Assembly (NCBI GenBank): GCA_022649165.1
Contig: JALCNR010000006.1
Coordinates: 62,001-126,000 of the forward strand
Direction of reading: 5' to 3'
Origin: Actinomyces sp.
GTDB lineage: Bacteria > Actinomycetota > Actinomycetes > Actinomycetales > Actinomycetaceae
Length of the DNA: 64,000 nt
In this document: in pieces, positions 36,620 through 44,035 of the stretch
Layout of the letters: each line of letters begins with the position of its first letter
Position numbering within the stretch: the first letter of the stretch is position 1
Notes under the pieces: model-generated
What the model saw: only the letters and a program-made list of their open reading frames with translations
Databases searched by the model: none
What the model was told of the DNA's origin: nothing
Made by a program: the position numbers and the translations under genes

Positions 36620-37816
36620 TCACCGCGCCCCGCCGATCAGCGGTCCGGAGGCAAGCTCCTGGGCGGGGGCGGCGGGCAGGGCGACGGTCAGCAGCCAGGT
36701 GCCGCCGGTGGAGCCGAATCGGATCCGGCCTCCCTCATTGGCGACGGCGCGCGCCAGGTTGTCCAGCCCGAAGCCGCCCATCAGCGAGCTCCGGGCGTCC
36801 TGGGAGACAGGGTCGATCGCGTTCGCCATCGACAGGGCGACTCCTCCGTGTCCGAGGAGTTCCACCACTAGGCGCACGGGGGATCCCTCGCGCCCGTATT
36901 TGTAGACATTGGTCATGCCCTCGCGGATCGAGAGCGCGAGGATCGAGTGCGCCCGGGGCCCGCATGCCGTGTCGATCCCCGCTGGGATATCCGCATCCAC
37001 GCGGATCCCGCGGCCCTCCAGCATCTGGCGGCAGACCTCCACCACCGACGCGACGGGCTCCCTCAGGGGGATGTCCCCCGTCACGGCGGCGGTTCCCATC
37101 ATCGAGCGCACGTGACGCATCGCGTCGCGCCCCAGATCGCCCAGGTGGTCGACCTCCTCCGCGGTGCCCGGATCGGGGGAGCGCCGCGCGATCGACTGGC
37201 TGTCGACGATGATCTGGACGAGGTCGCGGGCCACGGTGTCGTGCAGCGCCGCGGCGAGCTCGCGCTGGATCGACTCCTTGGCGACGAGGGCGTCCCTGCG
37301 GGAGGACTCGGCCTGTCCGCGCAGGACGTCGACCCGGCGCTCGTTCCACTGGATGCCCAGGCCCAGGGTGACGGCGAATACGCCGCCGAGCGCCAGCCCG
37401 GCCGCCTCCGCCGCGGGCGAGGAGGTGGTGGCGAACTGCGCGCTCTCGACGGCGGCGAGGAGCAGCACGGAGGGGATGTACCACCGCCGGGAGACCCACT
37501 CGGCGATGACCGCGTACAGGCCGATGCCCAGCAGCACGGGCGAGGCGATGGCATCCGGGAGCGCGATGCCCGTCAGCATGAGGGCTCCGAACAGCGTTCC
37601 GCCCAGGGCGGGGAGCCAGCCGGCGGACGCCAGCGCCGCGCAGGCCCCCAGCGTCAGCTCGATGCCGATGAGGCCCCGCGAGGTCGGGTCGCCGAGGGTC
37701 ACCTCGAGGACGAAGAGAAGTGCCGCGAGGAGCCCGAACACAATCCGCCGCCCGGTCCCGCCGCGCGGCTGGCGGTCGATCAGGGAGGCGAGCCGTGTCC
37801 GCTGCCGGCCGCTCAC
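36620..37816 (-). CDS. Sensor histidine kinase 2 (paralog, coupled to the secreted peptide gene)
   Basis: 398 aa. Same architecture as kinase 1: five or six hydrophobic segments (about 24-155), HisKA_3 motif with H192 (ALHDTVARDLVQ), N-box 'REGMTNVYKYGREG' and G-box 'GGFGLDNLARAV'. The GTG start at 37816 overlaps the stop of the short secreted-peptide gene (GTGA), so the kinase is expected to be translated with the peptide. The frame is open further upstream, but that part lies inside the peptide gene and is not conserved with kinase 1. A membrane sensor coupled to an exported peptide suggests the peptide is its ligand or accessory (inference). The phospho-partner is probably the response regulator two genes downstream. 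Confidence 0.9.
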   Translation of the reverse strand: MSGRQRTRLASLIDRQPRGGTGRRIVFGLLAALLFVLEVTLGDPTSRGLIGIELTLGACAALASAGWLPALGGTLFGALMLTGIALPDAIASPVLLGIGLYAVIAEWVSRRWYIPSVLLLAAVESAQFATTSSPAAEAAGLALGGVFAVTLGLGIQWNERRVDVLRGQAESSRRDALVAKESIQRELAAALHDTVARDLVQIIVDSQSIARRSPDPGTAEEVDHLGDLGRDAMRHVRSMMGTAAVTGDIPLREPVASVVEVCRQMLEGRGIRVDADIPAGIDTACGPRAHSILALSIREGMTNVYKYGREGSPVRLVVELLGHGGVALSMANAIDPVSQDARSSLMGGFGLDNLARAVANEGGRIRFGSTGGTWLLTVALPAAPAQELASGPLIGGAR

Positions 37817-38007
37817 AGGTTCTGGCAGGCGGGCAGCTTCGGGAGGAACGTGCAGATCCACGGATCGCCCAACGGCGTGATCTGCCCTCCGGGAGCCGTG
37901 GCGGGGGTGGCGGGAGGGGGGACGTCCGCTGCCCGGGCGGGTCCCGCCACGCCCGTCAGAGCCGCCGTCGCGCAGCACAGCACGACACCTGCCGCCCATC
38001 GCCTCAT
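37813..38007 (-). CDS. Short secreted two-cysteine peptide, candidate signalling peptide
   Basis: 64 aa. The ATG at 38007 has GAAGGAGG 8 nt upstream, one of the best Shine-Dalgarno sites in the window. Residues 1-26 form a signal peptide (two Arg, hydrophobic core, PARA before the cleavage site). The predicted mature form is 38 aa: a Pro/Ala/Thr-rich half followed by 'GDPWICTFLPKLPACQNL', whose two Cys are nine residues apart and could close a disulfide loop. The gene overlaps the start of sensor kinase 2 by 4 nt. I recognise no family. The position and loop structure resemble peptide-pheromone systems, but function is inferred from context only; a secreted cofactor of the sensor is an alternative. 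Confidence 0.7.
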   Translation of the reverse strand: MRRWAAGVVLCCATAALTGVAGPARAADVPPPATPATAPGGQITPLGDPWICTFLPKLPACQNL

Positions 38008-38056
38008 CGAAACCGCCTCCTTCTCGCCTTCGGGCCCCGGCGCGGCCCGCCCATCC

Positions 38057-38074
38057 ACTGTACGGCGCAACAGT
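38057..38074. promoter_or_regulatory. Inverted repeat upstream of the secreted-peptide gene
   Basis: ACTGT-n8-ACAGT lies about 50 bp before the peptide start; its proximal arm contains TACAGT, a possible -10 on the minus strand. It is a plausible binding site for the LuxR-type response regulator of the same block (inference). Confidence 0.35.
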
Positions 38075-38158
38075 GTCGGAAGGCAGTTGTTCCCGATCGG
38101 ATGGCTCCGGCTCCCGCGGACGCGACCGCGCGCCCGGCGTCAGGGGATGACGAGGGTC

Positions 38159-39628
38159 CTATGCCGCCGGGGCGCGCCCGGCGGAGTTCGCCAGCGCGTG
38201 CCGGGGCGACCACCAGGTCCTCCACGCGTTGCACAGGCCGCGCGCGCCCATGAACAGCCCGGCGAAGGCGGCCCACAGGAGGATCATCGCCGTGGTCTGG
38301 TCGGCCGGGGCGAGCGCACCGCCCTCGTCGGGCATGGACCGCACCCACGCCCTGATCCCGCCCAGCGCCGGGAGGTAGGCGATGAGCGTCACCAGGCCCG
38401 CTCCCGCGAGGAACCGGCCCTGCGAGGCGCCGATGAGCACGCCGTCGAGCAGGAACACGACGCCGCCCAACGGCAGGCACACGGCGGCGACGAGCAGCGC
38501 CGCGGAGGCGATGCCCCTCATCCCCGGGTCGTCGCCGAAGAGCGCGGGGAGCCAGGGCGAGGCGGCGCCGACGAGGACGCCCAGGACCGCCCCCGCCCCA
38601 GCCCCCCATACGGCCAGACGGCGCACGAGGTCGCGGAGGCGGCCGGGGTCGCCGGCGCCCAGGGCGTATCCGACCAGGGCCTGCGCGGCGATGGCCAGGG
38701 CGTCGAGCACCAGGGCCGTGAGGTTCCACAGCGAGTTGACGATCTGGTGGGCGGCCAGCGCCTGGACGCCGATCGCCGCGGCGGTGGACACGGTGGCCAG
38801 CAGCGCCACGCGCAGGGCCACGGTGCGCACGAACAGGGGCGCGCCGTCGAGCATCGCCTGCCACATGCCCCCCATCGACGGGCGCAGCGGGACGCCCAAT
38901 CTGCGGGCCCCCTTGGCGACGACCCGGATGTAGGCGGCGGCCATGAGGGTCTGCGCCAGGGCCGTGCCCGCTCCCGAGCCCGCGACCCCCAAATCCGCCC
39001 CGAAGATCAGCACGGCGTTGGCGGCGACGTTGAGCGCGGCGCCGCCCGCCGCCACCACGAGAGGGGTGCGGGTGTCCAGCAGGCCGCGCAGCGTGCCGGT
39101 GCCGGCGAGGACCACGAACATGCCGACGAGCCCCGGGGAGGACGCCCGGATGTAGTCCAGTGCGGCGGGCGCGACGCCGGGCCCGGCTCCCAGCGCCCGG
39201 ACGAGGGCGGGGCCGGCGGCCATCAGGGCGGCGGCCGCCACCAGGCCCAGGCCTGCGGCCAGCCACATCGCCTCGATCCCGGATCGCACGGCGCGGTCGC
39301 GCCGCCCCGCTCCGAGCGCCTGGGCGGCCAGGGCCGTCGTCGAGTAGGCGAGGAACACGAAGACGCCGACGATGGTCTGCAGGACGGTGGATCCCAGGGC
39401 CAGGCCGGCCAGGGACTCGGTGCCGAGGTGGCCGACCATGGCGGTGTCGATGAGGACGAACAGCGGTTCGGCCACGAGCGCCCCGAGGGCGGGGACGGCC
39501 AGGGCCAGGATGCGGCGGGTGAGGGAGGGCGGGTCGGGAGGAGGGGCGGCGGACGCTCCCCCGGCCACGCCGTCGCAACCCTCAGGCGGCCCCTGAGACT
39601 GACCGGTCGTGTCCCGGAGTTCATCCAC
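38159..39628 (-). CDS. MATE-family efflux protein (DinF-like)
   Basis: 489 aa, 12 predicted membrane helices. The first helix pair carries 'PALGALVAEPLFVLIDTAMVGHLG', the MATE signature, and the mirror half begins near 'GVQALAAHQIVNSLWN'. DinF-branch MATE proteins export drugs or metabolites by Na+ or H+ antiport. GTG 39628 is chosen: it leaves a short hydrophilic lead before helix 1, and the in-frame extension upstream runs through the DnaA-box-like cluster and is not conserved. It is divergent from dnaB and upstream of the signalling block on the same strand, so it could be a target or exporter for that system, though a MATE near dnaB is also ordinary in actinobacteria. Confidence 0.9.
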   Translation of the reverse strand: MDELRDTTGQSQGPPEGCDGVAGGASAAPPPDPPSLTRRILALAVPALGALVAEPLFVLIDTAMVGHLGTESLAGLALGSTVLQTIVGVFVFLAYSTTALAAQALGAGRRDRAVRSGIEAMWLAAGLGLVAAAALMAAGPALVRALGAGPGVAPAALDYIRASSPGLVGMFVVLAGTGTLRGLLDTRTPLVVAAGGAALNVAANAVLIFGADLGVAGSGAGTALAQTLMAAAYIRVVAKGARRLGVPLRPSMGGMWQAMLDGAPLFVRTVALRVALLATVSTAAAIGVQALAAHQIVNSLWNLTALVLDALAIAAQALVGYALGAGDPGRLRDLVRRLAVWGAGAGAVLGVLVGAASPWLPALFGDDPGMRGIASAALLVAAVCLPLGGVVFLLDGVLIGASQGRFLAGAGLVTLIAYLPALGGIRAWVRSMPDEGGALAPADQTTAMILLWAAFAGLFMGARGLCNAWRTWWSPRHALANSAGRAPAA

Positions 39629-39646
39629 CGATGTGCCCTCGACTTT

Positions 39647-39830
39647 CCATCCACAGGCTGTGCACAGATCTGTGGACACGTGGCGGCCGGTTGTGGGTGG
39701 AATTCCGCCACTCACCGGATGACGGCCGAGCAGACTCACGCTCCCTGCTTCCGTGTCCATCCACAGGCATTGTGCACGACGAGCCGGTCCATCCACATCC
39801 TGCGCCCCCTTCGTCCACACTCCGTCCACA
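39647..39830. promoter_or_regulatory. Cluster of DnaA-box-like 9-mers between MATE and dnaB
   Basis: Five same-strand 9-mers end in TCCACA: CCATCCACA at 39647-39655, 39757-39765 and 39789-39797; TCGTCCACA at 39811-39819; CCGTCCACA at 39822-39830. TGTGGACAC (39671-39679) is one on the other strand. All differ from TTGTCCACA only in the first bases. Two larger near-copies, ATCCACAGGC followed by TGTGCAC, begin 110 bp apart. This density is far above the rest of the window. It may be a DnaA-responsive dnaB promoter, a DnaA-titrating site or part of an origin-like region. Confidence 0.45.
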
Positions 39831-39862
39831 TTGAGGGTCGCCGGTCCGAGGGCGGGGGCGTC

Positions 39863-39895
39863 TACGCTCAGGCGTGCGAGCGCGAGCGCTCGCAC
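39863..39895 (+). promoter_or_regulatory. Candidate dnaB promoter and leader hairpin
   Basis: TACGCT (39863-39868) is a -10-like box. Shortly after it GTGCGAGCG (39874-39882) pairs with CGCTCGCAC (39887-39895) around CGAG, a hairpin at the expected start of the leader. The rest up to the dnaB start is GC-rich with no other clear element. Confidence 0.35.
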
Positions 39896-39995
39896 GCGCC
39901 CGCCCCCCGGGGACGCGCCGCGCTTCGCGCGGCGCCGCCCTCGTCGACGGCGGGCGGGATCGCCCACGCGCACCCACGAGAGAGGACCGGCCCCG

Positions 39996-41381
39996 ATGGC
40001 GTCCGACGACTTCGACCGCACACCCCCGCAGGATCTGGAGGCGGAGGCCTCGGTCCTCGGGTCGATGATGCTGTCGAAGGAGGCGATCAACGACGTCACC
40101 GAGGAGATCCGCGGCGGCGACTACTACAAGCCGGCGCATGAGATCATCCACGACGTCATCGTCGACCTGTCGGGCCGCGGGGAGCCGGCCGACGCCGTGA
40201 CCGTGGCCGCCGAGCTGCAGCGCCGCGGCGAGCTCCAGCGCGTGGGAGGGGCGCCGTACCTGCACACCCTCATCGCCTCGGTGCCCACCGCCGCCAACGC
40301 CGGGTACTACGCCCGCATCGTGCGCGAGCGCTCGCTGCTGCGCCGCCTGGTCTCGGCCGGCACGCGCATCGTGCAGCTCGGCTACGCGGACGCCGGCGGC
40401 GATGTCGACCAGATCGTCGACCAGGCCTCCCAGGAGGTCTTCGCCGTCGCCGAGCGGCGGGCGGCGGCGGACTACGTGCCGATGAGCGAGATCTCCGAGT
40501 CCATCCTCGACGAGCTGGAGGACATCGAGCGCAACAAGGACAAACTGGGCGGCGTGCCCACCGGGTTCGCCGACCTGGACCGGCTCACCCAGGGACTGCA
40601 CCCCGGCCAGATGATCATCGTGGCCGCCCGCCCCGCGATGGGGAAGTCGACCCTCGCCCTGGACTTCTGCCGGTCGGCCGCCATCCACCATGACACCACG
40701 GCCGTGATCTTCAGCCTCGAGATGTCGCGCTCGGAGATCGCGATGCGCCTGCTCTCCGCCGAGTCGGGAGTCTTCCTGTCCAAGATGCGCGCGGGGGAGA
40801 TGACCAGCCAGGACTGGAGGAAGGTCTCGGAGACCACCTCGCGCGTGTCCGAGGCCCCGCTGTTCATCGACGACTCGCCGAACATGGCGATGACGGAGAT
40901 CCGGGCGAAGTGCCGCCGGCTCAAGCAGCAGCACAACCTGGGACTGGTGGTCGTCGACTACCTCCAGCTGATGACCTCGGGTCGCCAGGTCGAGTCCCGC
41001 CAGCAGGAGGTCTCCGAGTTCTCCCGTCAGCTCAAGCTGATGGCCAAGGAGATCGAGGTCCCCGTCGTCGCCGTCGCCCAGCTGAACCGCGGTCCCGAGC
41101 AGCGCACGGACAAGAAGCCGATGATGGCCGACCTGCGCGAGTCCGGCTCCCTCGAGCAGGACGCGGACGTCATCATGCTGCTGCACCGTCCCGAGTACTA
41201 CAACTCCGAGGACCGCCCCGGCGAGGCCGACATCATCGTCGCCAAGCACCGCAACGGCGAGACCGCCACGATCAAGACCCTCTTCCAGGGCCACATGGCG
41301 CGCTTCGCGAATTACACGGGCCGTGAGGAGCCGGGCCGCGGGTACGGCGGAGGGGAGGAGCCTGCGGCGGCGGCGTCCTGA
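39996..41381 (+). CDS. dnaB: Replicative DNA helicase DnaB
   Basis: 461 aa. Hexameric fork helicase. The N-terminal domain begins 'PQDLEAEASVLGSMML'. The RecA-like domain has Walker A 'ARPAMGKSTLALDF', 'IFSLEMSRSEIAMRLL', Walker B 'LVVVDYLQLM', 'RESGSLEQDADVIMLLHR' and the Arg-finger region 'VAKHRNGETATIKTLF'. No intein is present. ATG 39996 has AGAGGA about 9 nt upstream and matches the usual start; the frame is open further upstream through the DnaA-box-like cluster, which is not coding. Confidence 0.98.
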   Translation: MASDDFDRTPPQDLEAEASVLGSMMLSKEAINDVTEEIRGGDYYKPAHEIIHDVIVDLSGRGEPADAVTVAAELQRRGELQRVGGAPYLHTLIASVPTAANAGYYARIVRERSLLRRLVSAGTRIVQLGYADAGGDVDQIVDQASQEVFAVAERRAAADYVPMSEISESILDELEDIERNKDKLGGVPTGFADLDRLTQGLHPGQMIIVAARPAMGKSTLALDFCRSAAIHHDTTAVIFSLEMSRSEIAMRLLSAESGVFLSKMRAGEMTSQDWRKVSETTSRVSEAPLFIDDSPNMAMTEIRAKCRRLKQQHNLGLVVVDYLQLMTSGRQVESRQQEVSEFSRQLKLMAKEIEVPVVAVAQLNRGPEQRTDKKPMMADLRESGSLEQDADVIMLLHRPEYYNSEDRPGEADIIVAKHRNGETATIKTLFQGHMARFANYTGREEPGRGYGGGEEPAAAAS

Positions 41382-41433
41382 TCGCGCGTGCCCTGGGGCC
41401 GGGGCCGCGGGGGAGGGGCCGGGCCGGCGGGCC

Positions 41434-42795
41434 TCAGGCCGCTCCCACCAGCGCCCGGTTGCCGATCCGGTTGCGGTGAGCGACCGGCGTGAGCCCCATG
41501 GACAGGCCCGCGAGCACGCTCCCGGCGACGAAGACCGCCATCGCGCCGACCACGCCCAGGCGGGACGCGGCGACCCCGGAGAGCAGCGAACCGATGGGCA
41601 TGACGCCCCACACGGCGAAGCGGAACGTGGCGTTGAGTCGCCCGAGCAGCTCCGGGGCGCAGATCCGCTGGCGCAGGCTCATCTGGGTGATGTTGTAGAT
41701 CGTGATGAAGAACGAGCTGATCAGGTTCGTCACAACCAGCACGAGGGCGGCTCCGGACGGGGGGACCAAGACCGTCAGGGGCAGGCCCGCCAGCGCCAGG
41801 GCGCCGGCGACGTTGCAGGCGACGATGGTGTGGCCCTCGCCCAGGCGGAGGACGACGCGCGACTGGACGAGGGCGCCCGCGATGCCGCCGAGCGCGCCGA
41901 GGGAGAGCAGCGTGCCCAGCGCGGTGGCGGACATCCCGAGGTTGCGCAGGGCGAGCAGCGGCAGGAGCGTCTGCACGCCCTGCCCGGTGAGCGCCGCGGC
42001 GGAGATGCACAGGAACAGGGGCCCGAGCAGGGGCTCCCCGCTGACGTAGTCGATGCCCTCGCGCACCTGGTGCCACAGCTTCTGGTCCCTGGGCGCCGGC
42101 GGGCGGGACTCGCGTCCGGGGATGCGCCAGATCGCGATCGCGCTGAACGCGTAGGTGGCGGCGGTGAGCAGGTACGCGACGGGCGCGGCGACGATGCCGA
42201 GCAGCCAGCCCGCCAGGCCGGGGCCGCCGACGCGGGCGACCTGGAAGGAGGCCTCCATCCGGCCGTTCGCCGGCCCGATCTGGTCGTTGTCGACGATCGC
42301 GGGCACGAAGGACTGGTAGGAGACGTCGAAGAACACCGTGGCGAAGCCCAGGACGGCCGCGACCGCCATGAGGTGCCAGATCGACAGGGCGCCGGCGGTC
42401 CAGGCGAGGGGGATCGAGGCCAGGGCCGCGACGCGCACCAGGTCGGCGGCGATCATCGTGCGGCGTTTGCGCCACCGGTCGACCCACGCGCCTGCGGGCA
42501 GCCCGATGAGCAGGAACGCCACGGTCTGCAGAGCCCCGAGCACGCCGATCTGGCGTTCCGTGGCGCCCAGCACCGTGATCGCGATGGCGCTGGTGGCCAG
42601 GGCCGCCACCTGGAAGCCGAACTGGCTGGCCGTCTCTCCCGCCCACAGGTGGGTGAAGGCGGAGTTGCGCGACAGCGGCACACGCCGCGTTCCGGCGTCC
42701 GCGGCGCCTGCGTCCCCATCGACGTCGACGGGGGCCGGGGAGGCGGGGCGCGGGCGGGCGGAGGCAGGGATGGCGGCACGGGAGGAGATGGGCAC
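41434..42795 (-). CDS. MFS exporter (MFS_3/EntS-like)
   Basis: 453 aa with 12 hydrophobic helices. 'NSAFTHLWAGETASQFGFQVAAL' at the start and 'LPAGAWVDRWRKRRTMIAADLVR' (the MFS loop 2-3 signature) place it with EntS/macrolide-type proton antiporters; the substrate cannot be told. The GTG at 42795 is exactly 6 nt after a TAGGCT -10 box (42802-42807), so the message is probably leaderless; no Shine-Dalgarno is present. It is convergent with dnaB across 52 bp. Confidence 0.9.
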   Translation of the reverse strand: MPISSRAAIPASARPRPASPAPVDVDGDAGAADAGTRRVPLSRNSAFTHLWAGETASQFGFQVAALATSAIAITVLGATERQIGVLGALQTVAFLLIGLPAGAWVDRWRKRRTMIAADLVRVAALASIPLAWTAGALSIWHLMAVAAVLGFATVFFDVSYQSFVPAIVDNDQIGPANGRMEASFQVARVGGPGLAGWLLGIVAAPVAYLLTAATYAFSAIAIWRIPGRESRPPAPRDQKLWHQVREGIDYVSGEPLLGPLFLCISAAALTGQGVQTLLPLLALRNLGMSATALGTLLSLGALGGIAGALVQSRVVLRLGEGHTIVACNVAGALALAGLPLTVLVPPSGAALVLVVTNLISSFFITIYNITQMSLRQRICAPELLGRLNATFRFAVWGVMPIGSLLSGVAASRLGVVGAMAVFVAGSVLAGLSMGLTPVAHRNRIGNRALVGAA

Positions 42796-42801
42796 CGATC
42801 A

Positions 42802-42807
42802 AGCCTA
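42802..42807 (-). promoter_or_regulatory. -10 box of a leaderless promoter for the MFS gene
   Basis: TAGGCT on the minus strand is followed by 6 nt and then GTG 42795, placing the transcription start at the start codon. Confidence 0.55.
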
Positions 42808-43047
42808 GGGCCGTGTCTCGGTGGCCTTCCAGCGTCCCGGGAGGCGGTGTGAGGGGGTAGACGCCGCATCTCCGTCCCGACCGGCGGGGTCGCCCTCGGG
42901 GAGGTCCCTGATTGATCCCCGATCGGGGCGCGGGGCACTGGATCCCGGTCGGCGGAGAGCGGATCCTGTGAGGGTGCCCCGGCAGGGGCGCGCGCGGATC
43001 GACGCGCGGGCACGGGGCGCGGAGGAGCCGGACAGGAGGTGGGGCGG
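42808..43047. other. Upstream half of the 637-bp gap between the MFS and por genes
   Basis: The gap runs from 42796 to 43432. This part is very GC-rich; open frames exist on both strands but have the Arg/Pro/Ala-rich composition of out-of-frame reading and no start signals. No RNA-gene or repeat structure is visible. Confidence 0.4.
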
Positions 43048-43272
43048 ATGCCGACCGTTGTGGAAGCCGTCCGTCCCCTCGGATGGGTGTGGGGCCCCGG
43101 GCCGGGTGCCGACCAGGAACTCACGGAGCGCGCCGGGGACACCGGCGGGACGCCCCCCGCAGCCACGGATCCGGGTGCCGACGTCGACCTCGGGGAGGTC
43201 CGGATGCTCATGCGCGACCGCAGCGCCCGCGGGACCCGGGCTCGGACCAGGAGGCGTCGCCCCATAGGGTGA
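43048..43272 (+). CDS. Possible small protein with a perfect Shine-Dalgarno
   Basis: 74 aa, not recognised. ATG 43048 is preceded by AGGAGGT with ideal spacing, a stronger site than most genes here have. The first half has ordinary protein composition ('VVEAVRPLGWVWGPGP'), the middle is Gly/Pro/Ala/Asp-rich and the end strongly basic ('TRARTRRRRPIG'). No membrane segment or signal peptide. It lies 160 bp upstream of porG on the same strand. It could be a real small gene or a chance frame; the ribosome site is the main argument for it. Confidence 0.35.
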   Translation: MPTVVEAVRPLGWVWGPGPGADQELTERAGDTGGTPPAATDPGADVDLGEVRMLMRDRSARGTRARTRRRRPIG

Positions 43273-43419
43273 CCACAGTCCTATTACGCAAGGCGATTGT
43301 CCTGATTTCTCGGGCATTCTGGCTGGATTGCGTCTGGGAGTAAGGTCCTGGAAGGGCTGCAATCCCAACGATCGATCGGCGTCCCATCCCGAGGTCGGAC
43401 CACCCGCCGGGCGTCGACC

Positions 43420-43425
43420 TACCAT
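43420..43425 (+). promoter_or_regulatory. -10 box of a leaderless promoter for the por operon
   Basis: TACCAT (TANNAT) is followed by 7 nt and the ATG of porG at 43433; no Shine-Dalgarno precedes that ATG. A second possible -10 (TAAGGT, 43341-43346) lies in the AT-richer stretch 43275-43350 and would give a leader of about 80 nt. Confidence 0.45.
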
Positions 43426-43432
43426 CCGAGAC

Positions 43433-44035
43433 ATGGTCGAAGTGAGAATCCATGGTCGAGGGGGACAGGGCGTCGTCACGGCCGCTGATCTTCTCGCGAT
43501 GGCCGCCTTCACGGACGGTCACCACGCGCAGTCGTTCCCATCCTTCGGGTCGGAGCGCACCGGAGCGCCCGTCGTCAGCTACTGCCGCATCGCCGAGGCG
43601 CCCATCCGAACCCGCGAGCCCGTGCTGGAGCCGGATCTGGTCATCGTCCAGGACCCGACCCTGCTCAAGGTCATGAACCCGTTCTCGGGCCTGAGGCCCG
43701 AGGGCTTCGCCGTCGTCAACTCCCGGAAGACGTTCGAGGAGCTCGGGCTCGCGGACCTGGTGAGCAGGCACCCGGAGGGGCACATCATCGCGGTCCCGGC
43801 CACCGAGATCGCGAAGGAGCATGTCGGGCGCAACGTCCCCAACGCCGTCCTCCTGGGGGCGGTGTCCGCGCTGACGGGGCTGATCCGCCTGTCCAGCGTG
43901 ATCGAGGCGATCCGCCACCGTTTCCGCGGCCAGGTGGGCGAGGGCAATGTCGCGGCGGCGACCGCCGCCTTCGATCTCGTCGCCGGGAGCGCCGAGGCCG
44001 AGAGCATCAGGTCCGAGGAGGCCGTCCATGCGTGA
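43433..44035 (+). CDS. porG: 2-oxoacid:acceptor oxidoreductase, gamma subunit
   Basis: 200 aa. Gamma domain of pyruvate:ferredoxin-type oxidoreductases, which contacts coenzyme A and the alpha/beta core. 'VEVRIHGRGGQGVVTAADLLAMAAF' and 'SFGSERTGAPVVSYCRI' are family signatures. ATG 43433 starts at the conserved N-terminus; an in-frame upstream extension has no conservation. The stop overlaps the porA start by 8 nt. First gene of a four-gene operon (gamma, alpha, beta, flavoprotein-ferredoxin). Confidence 0.92.
   Translation: MVEVRIHGRGGQGVVTAADLLAMAAFTDGHHAQSFPSFGSERTGAPVVSYCRIAEAPIRTREPVLEPDLVIVQDPTLLKVMNPFSGLRPEGFAVVNSRKTFEELGLADLVSRHPEGHIIAVPATEIAKEHVGRNVPNAVLLGAVSALTGLIRLSSVIEAIRHRFRGQVGEGNVAAATAAFDLVAGSAEAESIRSEEAVHA

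Noticed and set aside
37817..37999. N-terminal extension of sensor kinase 2
   Set aside because: Shares bases with the secreted-peptide gene, is not matched in kinase 1, and the GTG overlapping the peptide stop is a better start.
39629..40099. N-terminal extension of the MATE frame
   Set aside because: Would overlap the dnaB start and the DnaA-box-like cluster; not consistent with family length.
42805..43512. Antisense frame across the MFS-por gap
   Set aside because: Pro/Arg/Ser-rich shadow composition and no ribosome site; it also crosses the porG start.
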